64,000 nucleotides of DNA from Rodentibacter mrazii (GTDB lineage Bacteria; Pseudomonadota; Gammaproteobacteria; Enterobacterales; Pasteurellaceae), in the NCBI RefSeq assembly GCF_001998825.1, contig NZ_MLHG01000012.1, positions 1 to 64,000 on the forward strand, in the 5' to 3' direction. Below are positions 51,698 to 61,109 of the stretch, in pieces (the first letter of the stretch is position 1; each line of letters opens with the position of its first letter). The notes under the pieces were generated by a model. The model was not told where the DNA came from. It did no database searches and saw only the letters and a list, made by a program, of their open reading frames with translations. Both the position numbers and the translations under genes were made by a program.

Positions 51698-53209
51698 ATG
51701 ACCGAACAAAATATAGCACTCAAACTTTGTTCCGATTTAATGATGACTAATTTTAATCAAGAATTTCTTGAAAAATTACAACTTCGCTCTTGGAATCGGG
51801 AATTAGGTACGAAGGATAAACTTCAACATACAAAGGACTCTACTTTTTCCGCTATGTTTGTCGATGCGGATCTCGCTTATTCCAAAGAAAATCTACTATG
51901 TTGGATAAGAGTGCTGAAAAATGACGGTTTATTATTGATGGAACGTATTGTTGAAAAAACACCTAAAATGTTGACCGCACTTTTTCCGGAACTTTTAACT
52001 TTCCACGAAAATTCGAATCCCGGCATTTGGATTTTTAGTAAAAATACGCTCAATGTGGCTGAACTCGAGTCACAAATCATACAGGCTCTTAATGAGAAGT
52101 CTCCAACCATTCACCTTCTTCCATTGTTGGAAAAAATGGAATATGTCAATCCACGCTCCGTTTTACCTCACTTTATTAGAGCTAAACTATTTCATAACAT
52201 TCCTTCTGTTAGCTACGAAAGTTGGCAACGCTTGTTTGACAGGACGCTTACCCCGGTAATGAATATTTATTCTACCTTAAACACTTTAGCCAATGGAAAC
52301 TATCAAATAGGATTTCAGCAACGGGAAAAAATTTTAGGCAATGCTCATCTACGTCGAACCCCAACACCACCTCTGGAACAATTTTATGATAAACGTTGGA
52401 AAGGCGAACACTTAGCAGGAAAAACTATTGTGGTTTGGACTGAATTTGGTTTAGGTGATGAAATTATGTTTGCACAACTAGCTTATTATTTTAAAAGTCA
52501 AGGCGCAAAAACAGTAAAATGGATTGTGCAAAGCCCTATTGTTTCACTCCTTTCCACCCATCCTGATATTGATCAGGTGATTGACTCATCCAAATTAAGT
52601 CAACAAGCGGAAATTCTGGGTGAATTTGATTACTGGGTCTATCCCCATGAGATTTTAGCTTATGTAAGTACACCGTTTCAGTATTTGCCGAAACGACACC
52701 CTTACCTTTTTGCGAAATCAAGTACTCAAAGAAAAACCGCAAATTTATTTCCGGATACAGGCAATTTAAAAGTCGGCATTGCCTGGCGTGGTGATCCAAT
52801 AAATGAAAATGATGCATACCGTTCTATCCATAACTTAGACTATATTGAAACCTTATTTCAAATGCCTGGGATTGATTGGTATTGTGTTCAAAAGGCTTGT
52901 AATGAACAAGAAATACAGCTATTGGAAAAATATAATATTCCACAGGTGACTAAAAATGCAAAAGATTTTGCCCAAACGGCTGCGATGTTAATGCATCTTG
53001 ATTGCCTTGTATCAACTTGTACTTCTGTCATTCATGCTGCAGGTGCAATGGGCATACCAAGTTTATTAATGTTGTCTTATGTTGGTGATTGGCGTTGGGG
53101 TTTGGTTAACCCAACCAATCTCTGGTATCCAACTGTTCAAGTCTTCCGCTGTCCTACACCATTACCGATTTGGGACAGCGTGCAAAGAAGTGAAGCAAAC
53201 ATTAATTGA
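51698..53209 (+). CDS. Putative GT9-like glycosyltransferase (ADP-heptose:LPS heptosyltransferase relative)
   Basis: Probable sugar transferase, acceptor unknown. In the 503 residues, the GT-B fold of family 9 is suggested from about 240 onward. VVWTEFGLGDEIMFAQ (246-260) opens the first domain. VGIAWRGDPINENDAYRS (359-376) and LDCLVSTCTSVIHAAGAMG (434-452) match the sugar-nucleotide-binding half, and DWRWGLV...LWYPTVQVFR (464-484) is the usual tail. The N-terminal 200 residues contain a piece like the end of a methyltransferase fold (FVDADLAYSKENLLCWIRVLKNDG). It has no partner genes; neighbours are mutM and nrfA. A role in cell-surface glycan or protein glycosylation is inference. Confidence 0.6.
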   Translation: MTEQNIALKLCSDLMMTNFNQEFLEKLQLRSWNRELGTKDKLQHTKDSTFSAMFVDADLAYSKENLLCWIRVLKNDGLLLMERIVEKTPKMLTALFPELLTFHENSNPGIWIFSKNTLNVAELESQIIQALNEKSPTIHLLPLLEKMEYVNPRSVLPHFIRAKLFHNIPSVSYESWQRLFDRTLTPVMNIYSTLNTLANGNYQIGFQQREKILGNAHLRRTPTPPLEQFYDKRWKGEHLAGKTIVVWTEFGLGDEIMFAQLAYYFKSQGAKTVKWIVQSPIVSLLSTHPDIDQVIDSSKLSQQAEILGEFDYWVYPHEILAYVSTPFQYLPKRHPYLFAKSSTQRKTANLFPDTGNLKVGIAWRGDPINENDAYRSIHNLDYIETLFQMPGIDWYCVQKACNEQEIQLLEKYNIPQVTKNAKDFAQTAAMLMHLDCLVSTCTSVIHAAGAMGIPSLLMLSYVGDWRWGLVNPTNLWYPTVQVFRCPTPLPIWDSVQRSEANIN

Positions 53210-53309
53210 ACGCATAAATTGGAAACAATAAATTAATTCGACCGCACTTTATATAAAGAAACTGCTACATAATGCAGTTTCATAAACCTAATTTTAGGTT
53301 TATTTGTAA

Positions 53310-53386
53310 GGACACACTGCGTGTGTCCGTTTATAACATTTTGCTATGGTTTGACTTTATAACATACATACGCAGTGTGTTCCTAT
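53310..53386. repeat. Intergenic palindrome, copy B (GGGACAC family, with a degenerate second half)
   Basis: GGACACAC-TGC-GTGTGTCC (53310-53328) is an 8-bp stem. A single arm CGCAGTGTGTTCCTAT follows at 53371-53386. Both resemble the complete copy at 62311-62337. They lie in the 463-base gap between the glycosyltransferase gene and nrfA, which also holds two isolated uptake signals (53240, 53432) and an FNR-like site. Confidence 0.6.
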
Positions 53387-53507
53387 GTTTCGTTAAAATT
53401 ACTGTTTTGCATAATACTGTAAAGAAACCAAAGTGCGGTTAAAAATTCGTTACTCCCCCCCTTCAATCCCCCCAACTAACTCTTTAGGTGTATTTTTATT
53501 TTTTCCT

Positions 53508-53521
53508 TTGATCTAAAGCAA
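53508..53521 (+). promoter_or_regulatory. FNR-like site upstream of nrfA
   Basis: TTGAT-CTAA-AGCAA matches the FNR consensus TTGATnnnnATCAA in 9 of 10 positions. It lies 150 bases before the nrfA start. Anaerobic activation of nrf by FNR is well known; the exact promoter -10 is not obvious here. Confidence 0.55.
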
Positions 53522-53672
53522 CTTTTTCACAAATAGCCCTAGAAAATCACCATACTTTTGTTATCGTTACTTCCAAACTGAAGTATCTTTTTAAGTAAGA
53601 TCAATAAGTTATCAATAATAATTTGCATTTGAATAGTTTTATTTTTCCCCACTTTGCTATGGAGTGTTTATC

Positions 53673-55193
53673 GTGAATACATTAAGAAAAAGTCTTATCT
53701 TAGCTGCCACTTTCGCAGCGTTAGGCGGTTATAATTCGGCAATAGCCGAAATGGTTTACAAACCGGTTGAGCAACCCGTTGAAGCACCAAACCCAAATTT
53801 AAAAATTGAAGCCGTAAGCGAAAAATTCGCAGAAAAATACCCCAAACAGTTCCAATCTTGGAAAGCAACAGAAAAAGGCGACAAACTAATTTATGCCGAC
53901 GAAGAAGATCCACGTTTAATCGTGCTTTGGGGCGGCTATGCGTTTTCTAAAGAGTATAACGCACCTCGTGGGCACGCTTATGCGATTACAGATGTACGTA
54001 ATATTTTGCGTACCGGCGCACCAAAAACCGCTAATGACGGTCCTCAACCAATGGCTTGTTGGACATGTAAAGGTCCCGATGTACCGCGTTTAATCGCTGA
54101 GTGGGGCGAAGAAGGCTATTTCAATGCAAAATGGGCAAAAGGTGGACCTGAAATCGTCAATTCTATTGGTTGTGCTGATTGCCACGATACAACATCAAAA
54201 GATTTTGCAGAAGGCAAACCTGCATTACGCATTGCACGCCCACATGTTTTACGTGCCTTAGATCACCTCAATAATGCCTTACAGGCTAAAGCAAAAGCAG
54301 AAGGAAAGGCACAATCTGATCTTAGTTTTAATACAGCAGCGCGTACTGAAAAACGTGCGGAAATCTGTGCAAACTGTCACGTTGAATACTATTTTGCCGG
54401 CGACATCAAACAAGTAACCTTCCCTTGGAATAACGGTCAAACAGTCGATGATATTGAAAAATACTATGATGATATTGGTTTCAGCGATTGGACTCACTCC
54501 CTTTCTAAAGCACCAATGTTAAAAGCACAGCACCCTGACTTTGAAATTTGGTCTTTAGGGATGCATGGTAAAAATGGCGTAACCTGTGTGGATTGTCATA
54601 TGCCGAAAGTACAGGATGCTGATGGTAAAGTTTATACGGATCACCAAATCCAAAACCCATTTGATGCCTTCGATTCAACTTGCGCAAACTGTCATGATCA
54701 AAGTAAAGAAAAATTAAAAGAGATCGTGGTTTCACGTAAAAAAGACGTGAAAGATGTGATGGGTCGCTTAGAAGATCAAGTGGTGAAAGCTCACTTTGAA
54801 GCTAAAGCAGCTTGGGATGCCGGTGCTGGCAAAGAAGAAATGGAAGCGGCATTAATGGATATCCGCCACGCTCAATGGCGTTGGGACTATGCTGCGGCAA
54901 GCCACGGTGGTCACATGCACGCACCTGATGTGATGCTCCGCGTATTAGGTTCTGGTTTAGATAGAGCAGCAGATGCACGTGCTAAACTCGCGACTATCTT
55001 AACAAAACACGGCGTAAAAACACCGGTTGAAATCCCTGATATTTCTACCGCTGAAAAAGCATGGAAAGTGATGGGGATTGATATTGAAAAAGAACGTCAA
55101 GCAAAAGAAGAATTCTTAAAAACAGTTGTACCTCAATGGGAAAAAGAAGCAAAAGCTAACGGCAAATTAGTCGAAGATACCGCAACAAAATAG
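53673..55193 (+). CDS. nrfA: Periplasmic pentahaem nitrite reductase (ammonia-forming)
   Basis: Reduces nitrite to ammonia with six electrons in the periplasm. I start at GTG 53673 (GGAG 8 bases upstream), giving 506 residues with a signal peptide to about residue 25. Five haem sites are visible: CWTCK (129-133, the lysine-ligated catalytic haem), CADCH (167), CANCH (232), CVDCH (305) and CANCH (337). EYYF after haem 3 is the conserved Ca-site region. An upstream in-frame GTG at 53664 overlaps the ribosome binding site. First of the nrf genes, with an FNR-like site upstream. Confidence 0.96.
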   Translation: MNTLRKSLILAATFAALGGYNSAIAEMVYKPVEQPVEAPNPNLKIEAVSEKFAEKYPKQFQSWKATEKGDKLIYADEEDPRLIVLWGGYAFSKEYNAPRGHAYAITDVRNILRTGAPKTANDGPQPMACWTCKGPDVPRLIAEWGEEGYFNAKWAKGGPEIVNSIGCADCHDTTSKDFAEGKPALRIARPHVLRALDHLNNALQAKAKAEGKAQSDLSFNTAARTEKRAEICANCHVEYYFAGDIKQVTFPWNNGQTVDDIEKYYDDIGFSDWTHSLSKAPMLKAQHPDFEIWSLGMHGKNGVTCVDCHMPKVQDADGKVYTDHQIQNPFDAFDSTCANCHDQSKEKLKEIVVSRKKDVKDVMGRLEDQVVKAHFEAKAAWDAGAGKEEMEAALMDIRHAQWRWDYAAASHGGHMHAPDVMLRVLGSGLDRAADARAKLATILTKHGVKTPVEIPDISTAEKAWKVMGIDIEKERQAKEEFLKTVVPQWEKEAKANGKLVEDTATK

Positions 55194-55204
55194 TAAGAAA
55201 AGTT

Positions 55205-55237
55205 ACCGCACTTTTGTGCTAAAAGTGCGGTCGTTTT
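55205..55237 (+). terminator. Uptake-signal hairpin between nrfA and nrfB
   Basis: ACCGCACTTTT (55205-55215) and AAAAGTGCGGT (55221-55231) form an 11-bp stem with a 5-base loop, followed by CGTTTTCC. It lies between two co-directional genes of one system, so it is more likely a partial terminator that lowers nrfB-D relative to nrfA, or an mRNA end-protector. Confidence 0.45.
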
Positions 55238-55261
55238 CCATAATAAATTTGAGGTTCCAAA

Positions 55262-55900
55262 ATGAATTTAACTTCTTTCCTTCGCAATATGGCAAAAGCC
55301 ACAGCATTTCTTGTCTTTGCTGCAGCGACACCAATGATTGCCCACGCACAAACGGATTCTGCACTAAATTATGAACCGCAATTAGACAATCAGCGTGACC
55401 CAAACCAATACTGTGCGAAATGTCATAAATTTGACAAAGTAGATAAAAATCAAACCTTGGATCAATCCGGGGGTGAATTGCACTTTGGGAAATTCCATGG
55501 CACACATTTAAACCAAAAAAATCCAAATAACGGCAAGCCGATCACCTGTGTAAGCTGTCACGGTAATATTACAGAAAACCACCGTCGTGGTGCGAAAGAT
55601 GTCATGCGTTTTGAAGGGGATATTTTTGGCGAGAAAAAACCAATGTATTCCGTGCAAGAACAAAACCAAGTCTGTTTTGCCTGCCACCAACCGGATAAAC
55701 TCCGCGAGAAATTATGGGCACACGATGTACATGCGATGAAATTGCCTTGTGCAAGTTGTCACACCCTTCATCCAAAAGAAGATGCAATGAAAGGCATTCA
55801 ACCAAAACAACGAGTTAAACTTTGTGTTGACTGTCATGGTGAACAACAAAAACGCCAAGCCGAACAAGAAAAATCAACCGAACAAAAGGATAAACAATGA
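55262..55900 (+). CDS. nrfB: Pentahaem cytochrome c NrfB, electron donor to NrfA
   Basis: Carries electrons from the NrfCD quinol dehydrogenase to NrfA. The 212-residue precursor has a signal peptide ending near AHA (residue 29). Five CxxCH haem sites follow: CAKCH (51), CVSCH (96), CFACH (138), CASCH (163) and CVDCH (188). The C-terminal tail is Gln/Lys/Glu-rich. Its stop overlaps the nrfC start (ATGA). Confidence 0.95.
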   Translation: MNLTSFLRNMAKATAFLVFAAATPMIAHAQTDSALNYEPQLDNQRDPNQYCAKCHKFDKVDKNQTLDQSGGELHFGKFHGTHLNQKNPNNGKPITCVSCHGNITENHRRGAKDVMRFEGDIFGEKKPMYSVQEQNQVCFACHQPDKLREKLWAHDVHAMKLPCASCHTLHPKEDAMKGIQPKQRVKLCVDCHGEQQKRQAEQEKSTEQKDKQ

Positions 55901-56574
55901 CAACTTGCTCACGCCGAAACTTTGTTTCCGGCATGGGGGCTGTGATCCTTATGACGGGAACACCTTTAACTTCTTTAGCAAAAGAAGATAAGGCAGATAA
56001 AACCAAACGTTATGCAATGATACATGATGAAACGGCTTGCATTGGCTGTACAGCCTGTATGGATGCTTGCCGTGATGTCAACCAAGTGCCGCAAGGCGTA
56101 TCTCGTTTAGAGATTTTGCGTAGCGAACCTTATGGTGAATTTCCAAACCAGAAATATGAGTTTTTCCGCCAATCTTGCCAGCATTGTAGCAATGCACCTT
56201 GCGTGGCGGTTTGCCCAACCGGTGCCTCATTTATTGATAAAGAGACGGGCATTGTCGATGTGCATAAAGATTTATGCGTAGGCTGCCAATATTGTATTGC
56301 GGTCTGTCCGTATCGTGTGCGTTTTATTCATCCGGAACATTTAACCGCAGATAAATGCAACTTCTGTCGTGATACCAATTTAGCCAAGAGTAAACAGCCC
56401 GCCTGTGTAGAAGCTTGTCCGACAAAAGCGTTAATCTTTGGCGATATGAACAACCAGACCAGTGAAGTCGCCCGTAAAGTAAAAGAAAAACCGGTTTATC
56501 GCACAAAAGTGGAATTAGGGACACAACCAAATCTCTACCATATTCCATTCCAACATGGGGAGCCTAGAAGATGA
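55897..56574 (+). CDS. nrfC: 4Fe-4S ferredoxin-type protein NrfC
   Basis: Iron-sulfur subunit that passes electrons from NrfD to NrfB. The 225-residue protein begins with a twin-arginine type leader (TTCSRRNFVSG) and has four cysteine clusters: CIGCTACMDAC, CQHCSNAPCVAVCP, CVGCQYCIAVCP and CNFCRD...CVEACP. Translationally coupled at both ends, overlapping nrfB and nrfD by 4 bases each. Confidence 0.96.
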   Translation: MTTCSRRNFVSGMGAVILMTGTPLTSLAKEDKADKTKRYAMIHDETACIGCTACMDACRDVNQVPQGVSRLEILRSEPYGEFPNQKYEFFRQSCQHCSNAPCVAVCPTGASFIDKETGIVDVHKDLCVGCQYCIAVCPYRVRFIHPEHLTADKCNFCRDTNLAKSKQPACVEACPTKALIFGDMNNQTSEVARKVKEKPVYRTKVELGTQPNLYHIPFQHGEPRR

Positions 56575-57536
56575 CGTTAGATTATCCTGTTCCGTTCCAC
56601 ACGCCAAATTTAGTGTGGGATTCAACCATTGCGATCTATTTGTTTTTACTTGGGATCTCATCCGGTGCGGTACAATTAGCTATTGCATTTAAACGTAGTC
56701 ATAAATTGGAAAACCCAAGCCAAAACTGGATCATTCGTGCCGGTGTGATTTTAGGTTCGGTGCCGACATTAATCGGCTTAACCCTGTTAATTTTCCACTT
56801 GGCGCGTCCTTGGACATTCTGGAAATTGATGTTTAATTATCAATTCAATTCTGTTATGTCCATGGGGGTGATGCTCTTCCAAATTTATATGCTGTTCTTG
56901 GTGTTATGGGGTGTAGTGATATTCAAAAATGAAATTGAAGCACTCATTCACCGTTTTATACCAAAACTAAAATTTGTGATGAAATTAATTAGCATTGCCG
57001 AACGGTTAATTAGCCCCGTAGAAGTGATTTTATTCGTTCTTGCCGCGGTGTTAGGCGCCTATACCGGTTTCCTACTGTCCGCCTTAATCAGCTACCCAAT
57101 GCTAAATAATCCGGTATTACCGGCATTATTCTTAGCATCAGGCACGTCATCGGGAATTGCAGCCACATTCTTAATCATTCTGATAGCCGGTAAATTGAAA
57201 GGTGATTCTCACGAATCTCACTTCATTCACAAATTTGAAGTGCCGATTATGGTAACTGAACTTGGCTTATTAGTGTGTTTCTTTGTGGGATTATATTTTG
57301 GCGGTGGACAAAAAACCTTGGCATTATACAATGCGCTTTCGGGATTCTGGGGAGCGGTATTCTGGATTGGTGTATTCTTTATCGGAATTTTAATACCATT
57401 AATTGCCAATATGTTTGCCTCCGATCGATTCAAATATAATCGCACTTTCATTATTTGGGTGTCGATTTTCGACTTGATCGGGGTTCTCTGCTTACGCTAC
57501 TTTATTTTGTATGCAGGACAATTAACCGTCGCTTAG
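56571..57536 (+). CDS. nrfD: Membrane quinol dehydrogenase subunit NrfD
   Basis: Inner-membrane protein that oxidises menaquinol for nitrite reduction. The 321 residues are mostly hydrophobic, with about eight membrane segments typical of the NrfD/PsrC family. It opens MTLDYPVPFHTPNLVWDSTIA and shows the conserved SSGAVQLAIAF and LASGTSSGIAATF stretches. It overlaps nrfC by 4 bases and is followed by a terminator before the haem-attachment genes. Confidence 0.95.
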   Translation: MTLDYPVPFHTPNLVWDSTIAIYLFLLGISSGAVQLAIAFKRSHKLENPSQNWIIRAGVILGSVPTLIGLTLLIFHLARPWTFWKLMFNYQFNSVMSMGVMLFQIYMLFLVLWGVVIFKNEIEALIHRFIPKLKFVMKLISIAERLISPVEVILFVLAAVLGAYTGFLLSALISYPMLNNPVLPALFLASGTSSGIAATFLIILIAGKLKGDSHESHFIHKFEVPIMVTELGLLVCFFVGLYFGGGQKTLALYNALSGFWGAVFWIGVFFIGILIPLIANMFASDRFKYNRTFIIWVSIFDLIGVLCLRYFILYAGQLTVA

Positions 57537-57553
57537 AGAAGTTGTTTTATGGA

Positions 57554-57585
57554 GAAAGGCGTATTAATATGCGCCTTTCTTTTTT
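57554..57585 (+). terminator. Terminator between nrfD and the nrfE-like gene
   Basis: GAAAGGCG (57554-57561) pairs with CGCCTTTC (57572-57579), followed by six T. The loop contains an ATG (57569) in frame with the next gene, so the hairpin also masks one possible start codon. Confidence 0.75.
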
Positions 57586-57622
57586 GAAACCCGATTTTTA
57601 TCCACTGAAAAACAAATTTATT

Positions 57623-59527
57623 ATGCTTCCAGAACTTGGTTTCCTTTCCCTTTTAATCGCAACTATCAGTGCGCTGTTTCTTGCATTGTTCCCACAAGTC
57701 GGTTTATTCAAAAAAAATCCCACTTTAATCAATTCTGCTTGGTGGTTAAGCTACATTTTCACTATAACAACTACGTTTTCTCTCGGTATTCTCGCTTATT
57801 CTTTCGCAATTGATGATTTCACCCTTGAATACGTGGCAGCCCATTCCAATTCCCAGCTCCCGACTTTTTTCAAAGTCGCAGCCACTTGGGGAGGACACGA
57901 AGGTTCTATGTTATTCTGGTTATTTTCATTGAGTTTATGGCTTACTGCTTTTGCTTTTTTTAACCGAAAAAATGACCGCACTTTTTCCTCTCAAAGCTTA
58001 TCTTTACTGGGGGTGATTTGTTTTGGCTTTGCCGTATTTATTTTGTTTTATTCCAATCCCTTCGGACGCATTTTCCCAGCCACAATAGAAGGGCGTGATC
58101 TCAACCCAATGTTGCAAGATATCGGATTAATTTTCCATCCACCGTTGCTTTATGTCGGCTACGTGGGTTTTGCTGTGAATTTTGCCATAAGCCTAAGCGC
58201 GCTCATTCATCATCGATCCGTCCAACAAATCGCCGATAAAATGCGAAGTTGGGTCTTATTTTCATGGCTATTTTTAACCCTAGGTATCGTGCTAGGGGCA
58301 TGGTGGGCATATTATGAACTAGGCTGGGGTGGCTGGTGGTTTTGGGATCCGGTGGAAAATGCCTCGCTGATGCCTTGGCTACTCGGACTTGCTTTACTAC
58401 ATAGCTTAGTCATTGCGGAAAAACAAGGCGTATTCCCTTATTGGACAACCTTATTTTCTCTCCTCACTTTTGCCTTCAGTGTACTCGGCACCTTTATTGT
58501 TCGCTCAGGAGCACTCACCTCCGTTCATGCTTTTGCTGTAGATAATACCCGTGGTTATGCATTACTACTCATCTTTTTTTTGCTCACCTTATTTGCTTTT
58601 GGGTTATTCGCACTACGCTCAAATACTCAACAAAGTGCGGTCAAATTTCAGCTTATTTCAAAAGCAGGAGGAATTTTATTACTCAATATTTTATTAACCA
58701 TCGCCACGGTTTCCACCTTTTTAGGTACGTTCTACCCCATGCTATTTCAAGCGATGGATTGGGGATCTATTTCTGTCGGCAGCCCCTATTTCAATAGCAT
58801 TTTCTTACCCATTTTGACGGTCATGTTAATGGCTATGGTCGTTTCTCTCTCATTACGCTGGGTGAGGTTTGAGCAATCTTTTTTTATACGCCGTTTATTA
58901 TTGATTATCCCTGCCGGAGGCATTGCCTTATTGATGATTTGGCAACAAATTCATCATAATGAATCCCTCCGTTTCCATGGCTTCGCCTTCCTTTTATTAA
59001 CCCTTGCCATCTGGCTTTTCTTTGCTACTTTATGGCAAAATTGGCGAAAAATCCGCCTTGCACAACTCGGTATGATTCTAGCCCATTGCGGTGTGGCAAT
59101 GGCTACGATGGGGGCAGTGATGAGCAGTTATTTTGGTAGTGAAATCGGGGTTCGCCTTGCACCGCAACAAAGCCAAAAACTCGGGAAATACGAATTTCAT
59201 TACCGCCAATTCTCTAATGAAATCGGTCCCAACTTCACAGCAGAAGTAGCATTTTTTGATGTCACGGAAAAGGGTGAACCTTACGCCAATATCATACCGG
59301 AATGCCGTTATTATGACGTCCGCACCATGACGATGAGCGAAGTCGGTTTAAGTGGCGGATTTTGGGGTGATCTCTATATTGTGATGGGAGATTCTCTCGG
59401 AAAAGGGGAATTTACTTTCCGTCTGCATTACAAGCCGCTTATTCGTTGGCTTTGGGCAGGGGGAATTTTAATGGCATTAGGTGCCCTTTGTAGCACATTT
59501 GCTTTACGCCGAAAACAGGAAAAATGA
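57623..59527 (+). CDS. nrfE: CcmF/NrfE-type cytochrome c haem lyase subunit
   Basis: Polytopic inner-membrane protein for covalent haem attachment, here probably dedicated to the CWTCK site of NrfA. The tryptophan-rich haem-handling motif [21 protein letters not shown] (key residues WGGWWFWDP), [12 protein letters not shown] and [13 protein letters not shown] are present. I use ATG 57623 ([11 protein letters not shown]), which matches CcmF/NrfE starts, giving 634 residues. An ATG at 57569 would add 18 residues and lies in the terminator loop but has AAAGG upstream. Assignment to nrfE rather than ccmF rests on position between nrfD and the next two genes. Confidence 0.85.
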   Translation: MLPELGFLSLLIATISALFLALFPQVGLFKKNPTLINSAWWLSYIFTITTTFSLGILAYSFAIDDFTLEYVAAHSNSQLPTFFKVAATWGGHEGSMLFWLFSLSLWLTAFAFFNRKNDRTFSSQSLSLLGVICFGFAVFILFYSNPFGRIFPATIEGRDLNPMLQDIGLIFHPPLLYVGYVGFAVNFAISLSALIHHRSVQQIADKMRSWVLFSWLFLTLGIVLGAWWAYYELGWGGWWFWDPVENASLMPWLLGLALLHSLVIAEKQGVFPYWTTLFSLLTFAFSVLGTFIVRSGALTSVHAFAVDNTRGYALLLIFFLLTLFAFGLFALRSNTQQSAVKFQLISKAGGILLLNILLTIATVSTFLGTFYPMLFQAMDWGSISVGSPYFNSIFLPILTVMLMAMVVSLSLRWVRFEQSFFIRRLLLIIPAGGIALLMIWQQIHHNESLRFHGFAFLLLTLAIWLFFATLWQNWRKIRLAQLGMILAHCGVAMATMGAVMSSYFGSEIGVRLAPQQSQKLGKYEFHYRQFSNEIGPNFTAEVAFFDVTEKGEPYANIIPECRYYDVRTMTMSEVGLSGGFWGDLYIVMGDSLGKGEFTFRLHYKPLIRWLWAGGILMALGALCSTFALRRKQEK

Positions 59528-60057
59528 TGAAGAAAAAACTCCTTTTTTTTACACCGCTCTTGATGCTTTTAGGTGTATGTCTCCTATTAATTGCCGGGTT
59601 GAACCAAGATCCGAAAAAGATTGCTTCTGCACTAATAGATAAACCCATACCGGAGTTTTATCAAGCAAATTTGCTTAATCCTTCGCAAACGATCAGTCCG
59701 AAAAATTTCCCAAAACAACCATTTTTATTGAATATTTGGGGCAGTTGGTGTGGCTACTGCAAAGAAGAACATCCGCTATTAATGGATATCGCCAAAACCA
59801 CTCCGATCATCGGCATTGATTATAGGGATAATCCACAAAACGGGCGTGAAATGCTCAAAAGAATGGGAAATCCTTTCCTTTTGACCATCGATGACAGCCA
59901 CGGTGAACTTGCAATGAAACTCGGTGTAGATGGCGCACCGGAAACCTATTTAGTGGATGCTCACGGTATTATTCGTTATCGTCACTCAGGGCTACTTGAT
60001 CGAGAAACCTGGAAAAATGTCTTTATTCCCAAAATTCAACAATTAATGAAAAAATGA
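59524..60057 (+). CDS. DsbE/CcmG-like thioredoxin (NrfX-type)
   Basis: Periplasmic membrane-anchored thiol reductant that prepares apocytochrome cysteines for haem attachment. The 177 residues have one N-terminal membrane anchor (about 7-25) and the active site [13 protein letters not shown] with Cys76 and Cys79. The cis-proline region GAPETYLVD follows. It overlaps the nrfE-like gene by 4 bases and the next gene by 4, forming one tight unit. Confidence 0.9.
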   Translation: MMKKKLLFFTPLLMLLGVCLLLIAGLNQDPKKIASALIDKPIPEFYQANLLNPSQTISPKNFPKQPFLLNIWGSWCGYCKEEHPLLMDIAKTTPIIGIDYRDNPQNGREMLKRMGNPFLLTIDDSHGELAMKLGVDGAPETYLVDAHGIIRYRHSGLLDRETWKNVFIPKIQQLMKK

Positions 60058-61109
60058 GAACCTTTTTAACCGCACTTTTATTCGCCTTTAGCTTATTTGT
60101 ACAAGCGGAAATGGTGGATACTTACCAATTCAAAAGCTCGGCGGATCGCACCCGTGCCGTAGAATTGGCAAAATCGCTACGTTGCCCTCAGTGTCAAAAT
60201 CAAAACTTGGTGGAATCCAATTCTCCCATTGCCTATGACCTACGCATTGAAGTGTATAATATGGTGAATGAAGGCAAAACCAATCAGCAAATAATTGATA
60301 CAATGACGGCACGTTTCGGTGATTTCGTGAATTATAAGCCGCCTTTTCAATGGAATACCGCATTATTATGGCTATTACCCATTGGGTTACTCATTTTAGC
60401 CGCCGGATTAGTTTGGCATTCTCACCAAAAAACACCTCAGCTCAAGGATAACGCCTCCCTTTCCACATTCAACGATCTCGAGCAAAACGAGCCATGCACG
60501 CGTTCTTCCCAAAAGAGCAATGGAAAAATCGCTCTAAGTATTTTTGCGTTACTCATTGCCATTCCGCTTGGCTATTATTTATCCCTTGACCGTTTTTCAC
60601 GCCTACAAGAAGGTGAGCAAGCGATGATTTCCCAACATAACAAGCAAATTGAAATGGCAGACTTCCACAAAAAAGAAGATGTAATTACGAAAATTCAGGA
60701 TAAATTGCGGGCTGATCCGAACAATGTAGAAGCGTGGATTCAGTTAGGTGAGGCTTATGTGCAAAACAATGAATTTACTCATGCCCTCATCGCCTATACA
60801 AACGCAGAAAAATTAGTAGGCGCTAAACCGAATATTTTAGGTTTAAAAGCAACCGCACTTTATTATCAAGCGGGGCAACAACTTACCCCAGAAGTCCAAC
60901 AACTTTTGAACCAGGCCCTCACACAAGATCCCAAAGAAATTTCTAGCATCTCTTTGCTGACAACCCTTGCCCTTGAAGCACGCAACTATGCACAGGCAAA
61001 AGATTATTTACAGCAATTATTAGATAGCGGCAATGCCGCCGTTGATCGCCGTATGGTGATTCAACGAATGAAAATGTTAGAATTTTTAGATCGAGGGCAA
61101 ACACAGTGA
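60054..61109 (+). CDS. nrfF: CcmH/NrfF-like haem lyase subunit fused to TPR domain (NrfF-NrfG type)
   Basis: Redox and chaperone part of the cytochrome c haem lyase. The 351 residues begin with a signal peptide (to about 18) and the CcmL/NrfF domain with RCPQCQNQN (Cys44, Cys47). A membrane helix (about 101-122), a second helix (about 156-175) and C-terminal TPR repeats (about 205-340) follow. This joins in one protein the roles of separate E. coli NrfF and NrfG. Starts inside the stop of the preceding gene; the next gene starts at GTG within its own stop (GTGA). Confidence 0.88.
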   Translation: MRTFLTALLFAFSLFVQAEMVDTYQFKSSADRTRAVELAKSLRCPQCQNQNLVESNSPIAYDLRIEVYNMVNEGKTNQQIIDTMTARFGDFVNYKPPFQWNTALLWLLPIGLLILAAGLVWHSHQKTPQLKDNASLSTFNDLEQNEPCTRSSQKSNGKIALSIFALLIAIPLGYYLSLDRFSRLQEGEQAMISQHNKQIEMADFHKKEDVITKIQDKLRADPNNVEAWIQLGEAYVQNNEFTHALIAYTNAEKLVGAKPNILGLKATALYYQAGQQLTPEVQQLLNQALTQDPKEISSISLLTTLALEARNYAQAKDYLQQLLDSGNAAVDRRMVIQRMKMLEFLDRGQTQ

